From NCBI RefSeq assembly GCF_051622035.1, contig NC_135359.1:17235501-17299500 (forward strand): a DNA stretch of 64,000 nucleotides, given 5' to 3'. Positions within the stretch are counted from its first letter, which is position 1. Every line of letters begins with the position of its first letter. This document shows, piece after piece, positions 60,240 to 64,000 of the stretch. The position numbers and the translations under genes were made by a program. A model generated the notes under the pieces. That model was given only the letters and a program-made list of their open reading frames with translations. It searched no databases and was not told where the DNA came from. This DNA comes from Arctopsyche grandis. Its lineage: Eukaryota > Arthropoda > Insecta > Trichoptera > Hydropsychidae.

Positions 60240-60545
60240 TTGTATACACGTGTACCTTCAAGAACACTATGCTCGGCATAACGAGGAGAGATAGGAAACG
60301 AAATATGCGTGTGGGAAGTATGACAAGGGAAGTGGATACGGAGGGGAGAGAGAAGAGATTGAAATGGCTGGTCACGTAGTAAAGGTGGACAAAATAAGTG
60401 CTGGAATGGTACCCGAGAGAATGTAAAAGGGTGAAAGAAAAATGGGTAGACGAACTTAGAAAAATATAAGGGGCGAAATGGAGGAGAGTTGTGCGAAACA
60501 GAACGTGTTGGATAGGCCTTCATCGAAGAGTGGACTAGATGATGA
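60240..60545 (+). mobile_element. LINE C-terminal fragment
   Basis: The text ITRRDRKRNMRVGSMTREVD, then KWLVT and, in shifted frames, MGRRT-like and RWRRVVRNRT words, matches the C-terminal block of RTE-like reverse transcriptases (compare LKWAGHVARM and GRP..RW.D). It is broken by frame shifts. A homologous piece in the opposite orientation is at 62455-62800. Confidence 0.6.
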
Positions 60546-60705
60546 AAATATAAACTTAAAACGAATGCACATTTTTAAATCCATTTAAAAACAAGCAAAC
60601 TATATTTTAAAGTTTAAGAATCGTTGTATTTTTAGTCATTTTAATAAATTATGGAAGATTGTCATTTTAAGCATGTGAGTCGAGCTATAAAAATCGAGTA
60701 TTAAA

Positions 60706-62121
60706 ATGAAGTGAGTAAAATTATTAAAAAAACATATTTATTTATAAAATATTCACAAAATGGGTACATTTTTATCTATATATTTTCTTATATTTGAAAT
60801 GAAATTGAAAATAACGACTTAATACGTTCACATTGCCAGGTTGTTTGTGTTAATATACATATTAGTACTCGTATTCTGGGTGAGAGCGAAGCAATGTCAG
60901 CAAAATATACAAAATTCAGTCATTACCATACTCAATGAAGCTTATGAATTGACAACAGTCAAAACTTTTGATGGAAGCCCACCCAAACAATTACGCTACG
61001 AGTATGGTTATATCTTTTATCGAGTGGACAATGATACATTTGGACTTAGAAAAGATAGTAATACGAAACATTTATTGAATAACAAAATTACATTTGATAC
61101 ACGAAAGTCGTATATAGATGATATGGGCAATAGGATTTTCACTGTAGACAAATCAATGTATATGACTGAAATAAATTCTGAAAAAAAATTAAGAATAATA
61201 CCTGAAAATGGCTATAAAATTGATCAACTCAACGTCGACATGGTTAAGAGTAGAGTCTTTTTTATTGGGTATCCCATAAACTTGTCAAAAACTACCCCTA
61301 CAACTGGACGACTTTATGCATTTGACACAAAAAATCCCAACAAAGTGGGAAGAAGAATAGATGTTAGTGATATAAAACAATTAGGAGATAAAGTGGCATC
61401 TATTAAGGTTGATAAAACATCAGGAAAATCTATTATTGCCGTCGAGATATCCCCTACTAAATGGACACTGTATAAACTAGAAAATATAGATTCTTTATCG
61501 TGTAAACTAGCACCTAAACAAGGAAATTCTAAAAATGCACTCGAAGTATCAATAGAACATGCGGGAGAACAAATTTTAAAAATGTACAATGAAGCAACAC
61601 TTGGCAATGAAAATTCTGAAATTTTGGAGAGAAGCAAAGCAGTTTTATTTCCATGCGGAGGACCATCAAAACAGTATTTCGGAAGTCAAAAAAATACTGC
61701 CTATAATCCATCAGCGGCAGATAGTTTTGATGCGTGTGGTAGTAAATTTGATTCAATGTCAAAAGAAATTAACAAATTGGAAGTTGAATTGAAAGAAAAA
61801 AATGAACTATATGACAAATTATATTCAATTGTGTTCACACCTAAGATTGTGAGAGGTTTGGATGAATTTAATTGGCGTTTTGCAGTTTATGCTCCTTTGA
61901 AAACAGTACAAATGAAAGACGTGCCGGGTCCAAATTCAAATAAGTTTGTTTGTGCTGTTGAAGACGAATTGCAATCAAAAGTTAAAGATTTAACTGATGC
62001 TGCTTCACATCTATCACGTGTTAGAGAATTCCTTAAATCAATTACTGATGCACTGAACAGCGATAGCTCAAACAACGATAATAAAAATAATGGAATGCTT
62101 GTAACACCACCTGGTACATAA
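60706..62121 (+). CDS. Unrecognised secreted protein, 428 residues
   Basis: The main exon (60840-62121) opens after a TTGCCAG acceptor with a hydrophobic segment but no ATG. ATGAA at 60706-60710 is followed by a GTGAGT donor and joins in phase, giving MKLFVLIYILVLVFWVRAKQ, a clear signal peptide. The mature part has beta-rich repeats (LRYEYGYIFYRVDN; RVFFIGYPINL; GRLYAFDTKN), a spaced Cys pair set, then a helical region (SKEINKLEVELKEKNELYDK) and a polar Asn-rich tail. The first half vaguely recalls lepidopteran ommochrome-binding proteins, with short beta-propeller-like strands, but I would not assign it. AATAAA follows at about 62178. The gene lies between inverted LINE fragments. Confidence 0.75.
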
Positions 62122-62454
62122 AGTATGTGTATGTACAATGATAATTTATTTAATGTACATCAATATTATGTTTTAAATAAATAAAATATGAAATGTACCT
62201 TAAAAATCTCATTATTTTGAATATTATAATAATTATCACCATCTATAAATGTTGAATTGGGATTCAGATTGATAAATTTGTTACGTTTTTTAATAAATAA
62301 CGAATTGCTTAGCTACAGTCATACCACAGTTTGTTTGTTATTCAATTCTTTAATTTTCATAGCTATTTATTTTTTCAATTTTATATTAAGTATTTTTGTT
62401 CTTTTATTTTTAAATTTACAGTATTCAAATGTAATTGCAGTGTGCTCTAATACT
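62122..62454. other. 3' flank of the secreted-protein gene
   Basis: AT-rich 3' UTR and spacer with AATAAA near 62178. Nothing else is supported. Confidence 0.45.
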
Positions 62455-62800
62455 ATGAGTGGAGAATTGAATCACCCAAGTAAATATCATCATCATTTAC
62501 AGCCATTCACAAGCCACTGCTGGATGAAGGCTTCTCCAACAACTTGCGTAACTCTCATCCATCTCACGCTATACATTTTTACTAATTTCGTCTACCAATC
62601 TTCCTTGCGGCCTTCTTCCTTACCTTTCGTCCATTTTTCTAACTACCCACTCATTGCCATTTCAATATCTTCACTTTCTCAACTACATACATACATATAT
62701 CCACTACCTTTGTCATACTTCTCACCCACGTATTTCATTTCCTATCTCTCATCGTTATGCCGAGCATACAGAGTTTCATACATCTTTGAGTGCATTGGAC
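62455..62800 (-). mobile_element. LINE C-terminal fragment, inverted copy
   Basis: On the minus strand it matches 60240-60545: ATGCTCGGCATAACGATGAG, GAGATAGGAAATGAAATACG and CCTTCATCCAGCAGTGG. Both copies are 5'-truncated. Confidence 0.65.
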
Positions 62801-62867
62801 TTTTTGTAACATTTTGGCGTTCAATGTTCAAGTATCACTGACTATCAATTATGTATTAATTTCTGCA

Positions 62868-62965
62868 TAATTAATTAATTTTGTTTTTTTATGTTACATT
62901 TTTGACCATTTTCGCGCATTAGGAATTCTTGTAATGCCACAATGGTCTAAGCTTTAAATAAATTA
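62868..62965 (+). mobile_element. LINE 3' UTR fragment (hairpin tail)
   Basis: It carries the same hairpin tail as 53860-53935 (TTTTTGACCATT, GCGCATTAGGAATTC, TGTAATGCCACAATGGTC) followed by AAATAAATT. Confidence 0.65.
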
Positions 62966-63495
62966 TATAATAAAATCCAGGATCATTTTCTTCAGACTTT
63001 AGGTAAAGCGTTCATACGTCCAAATGTACTCCATCCTAATTTCATACGTCTCTGTATGTCTTCTTCTTCATGTAAATATAAATATCCATAATTCTCTGTT
63101 TATTGAGTCTACATATCTCGGTGATTATCAACCTTTTGTTACGACGGAATTACCTGCTTTCACCGGAAGATAAAGGTCAATTGTTCTGGTTTTTTTAATG
63201 CAATATACAGTAAAGGGCGATTTAATACTTTCGAAATAATTATTGAAACGAATTATTCATTATTTTCATGTACGTATACTGAAAACAAACGAAAGTGAAT
63301 AAAAGACAAAATTACTTAATTATAAAAAAAATTTTGAAGTCTATTTTTCTCATGATTATAGATACATCATATACATGTATATAAGTATATACTTACATAT
63401 GTACATATGTATATGGAAAAATGTGATTCACTATAACAATTTTTATTAATGGAATCAAGCTTTTGAAAAATCTGTAAGAGGGGTAGATACATACA
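62966..63495. other. Spacer without recognised features
   Basis: AT-rich DNA with TACATATGTA-type simple motifs. Confidence 0.4.
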
Positions 63496-63500
63496 TACAT

Positions 63501-64000
63501 ACAGTGGCGGACTGGGACTGAAATCAGTACATGCCAGGAGTCAAAGGGGGCCCACCCAGGGTTAAAAAAATTTGTCCTCCCCCCCCCATATAACAAAATT
63601 TTCTTCTTTCCATCACGCTAAAAATCAAGTATAAAAAAAAATTCAAAAATGGGAATAAACAAATTTAAGTACAAGAAAAATGGCAAAAGCAAAATAGATC
63701 CATACATTACATTGTATATTTCGTTTTAACCCTTGTACTAGGTAAATAGAATGCAAAATAAAAGAATGCGTCATAAAAGCGACTTTTACTTTCGGTAGAA
63801 AACAATCGGGGACGTCATTTCAGCTTTTTCTTGGGAGGGGCAGGCAAAGATTGGTCAAATTGAAAAATTTTCAATAAATCTTGTTTATATCGGAATAAAA
63901 ATGGAAAATATTCTTTGCATACACCTTATTGAGTTTTAAAATATGAAAAAAATAAGCTTATTTTTGAAAAAATAATTATAAAAAAATATTATCTAAAAAG
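63501..64000. mobile_element. hAT-type left end (CAGTGGCGGACTGGG), running off the window
   Basis: CAGTGGCGGACTGGG is a common hAT terminus, followed by GGGGGCCCACCCAGGG. A second end-like phrase (GACGTCATTTCAGCTTTTTC) at about 63812 resembles the one at 6273-6300, so two elements may be joined. No right end is in the window. Confidence 0.5.

Noticed and set aside
60684-60694. TATAAAAA as the TATA box of the secreted-protein gene
   Set aside because: It lies only about 20 bp before the start codon, too close for a TSS about 30 bp downstream.
62257-62841. 194-residue open frame
   Set aside because: Hydrophobic low-complexity reading that overlaps the inverted LINE fragment and has no gene-like features.

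Overview
This is a window of an AT-rich insect nuclear genome. Intron-bearing genes for insect-type proteins, a 152-residue ribosomal protein S18 of holometabolan type, and several insect-style DNA transposon, LINE, SINE and LTR families support this. I cannot place the order with confidence. All exon joins below were worked out by eye from splice signals and reading phase.

Eight protein-coding loci can be supported. From left to right they are: the last exon of an unrecognised acidic protein (1-693, +); a BTB-BACK protein with a PHR-like C-terminus (8551-9954, +); endophilin-B (16110-19396, +); RpS18 (24085-25232, -); Vps52 of the GARP/EARP tethering complexes (26448-29053, +); a homologue of ICE1, the scaffold of the little elongation complex (29504-34541, -); a secreted glutamine-rich protein ending in two FAS1 domains (39379-50003, -); and an unrecognised secreted protein (60706-62121, +). 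RpS18 and Vps52 are divergent, and Vps52 and ICE1 converge with only about 450 bp between their stop codons. I see no functional link among the genes; this is ordinary insect gene spacing.

Most of the rest is transposon debris, and its nesting is the most informative part of the window. At 12.3-14.7 kb a hAT element holds a solo LTR, which holds a deleted piggyBac. At 35.3-38.0 kb a hAT with an exact 8-bp target duplication holds a Harbinger element and a solo LTR. At 57.9-59.2 kb a hAT holds a Kolobok-like element with a 19-bp perfect terminal repeat. At 39.9-40.6 kb a SINE is split by a small Helitron. Two short elements (6673-6939 and 25722-25907) have related ends and exact 9-bp target duplications, which points to a Mutator-type (MULE) family. 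Another short family (6029-6180 and 26978-27138) has 6-bp duplications and no superfamily I can name.

No CRISPR array, rRNA gene or intact tRNA gene was seen. The most useful leads are the transposon families with measured target duplications, a predicted SH3-less endophilin-B isoform, an in-frame 104-residue tandem duplication in the ICE1 homologue, a structured block in an RpS18 intron, and the unassigned secreted protein at 60.7-62.1 kb.
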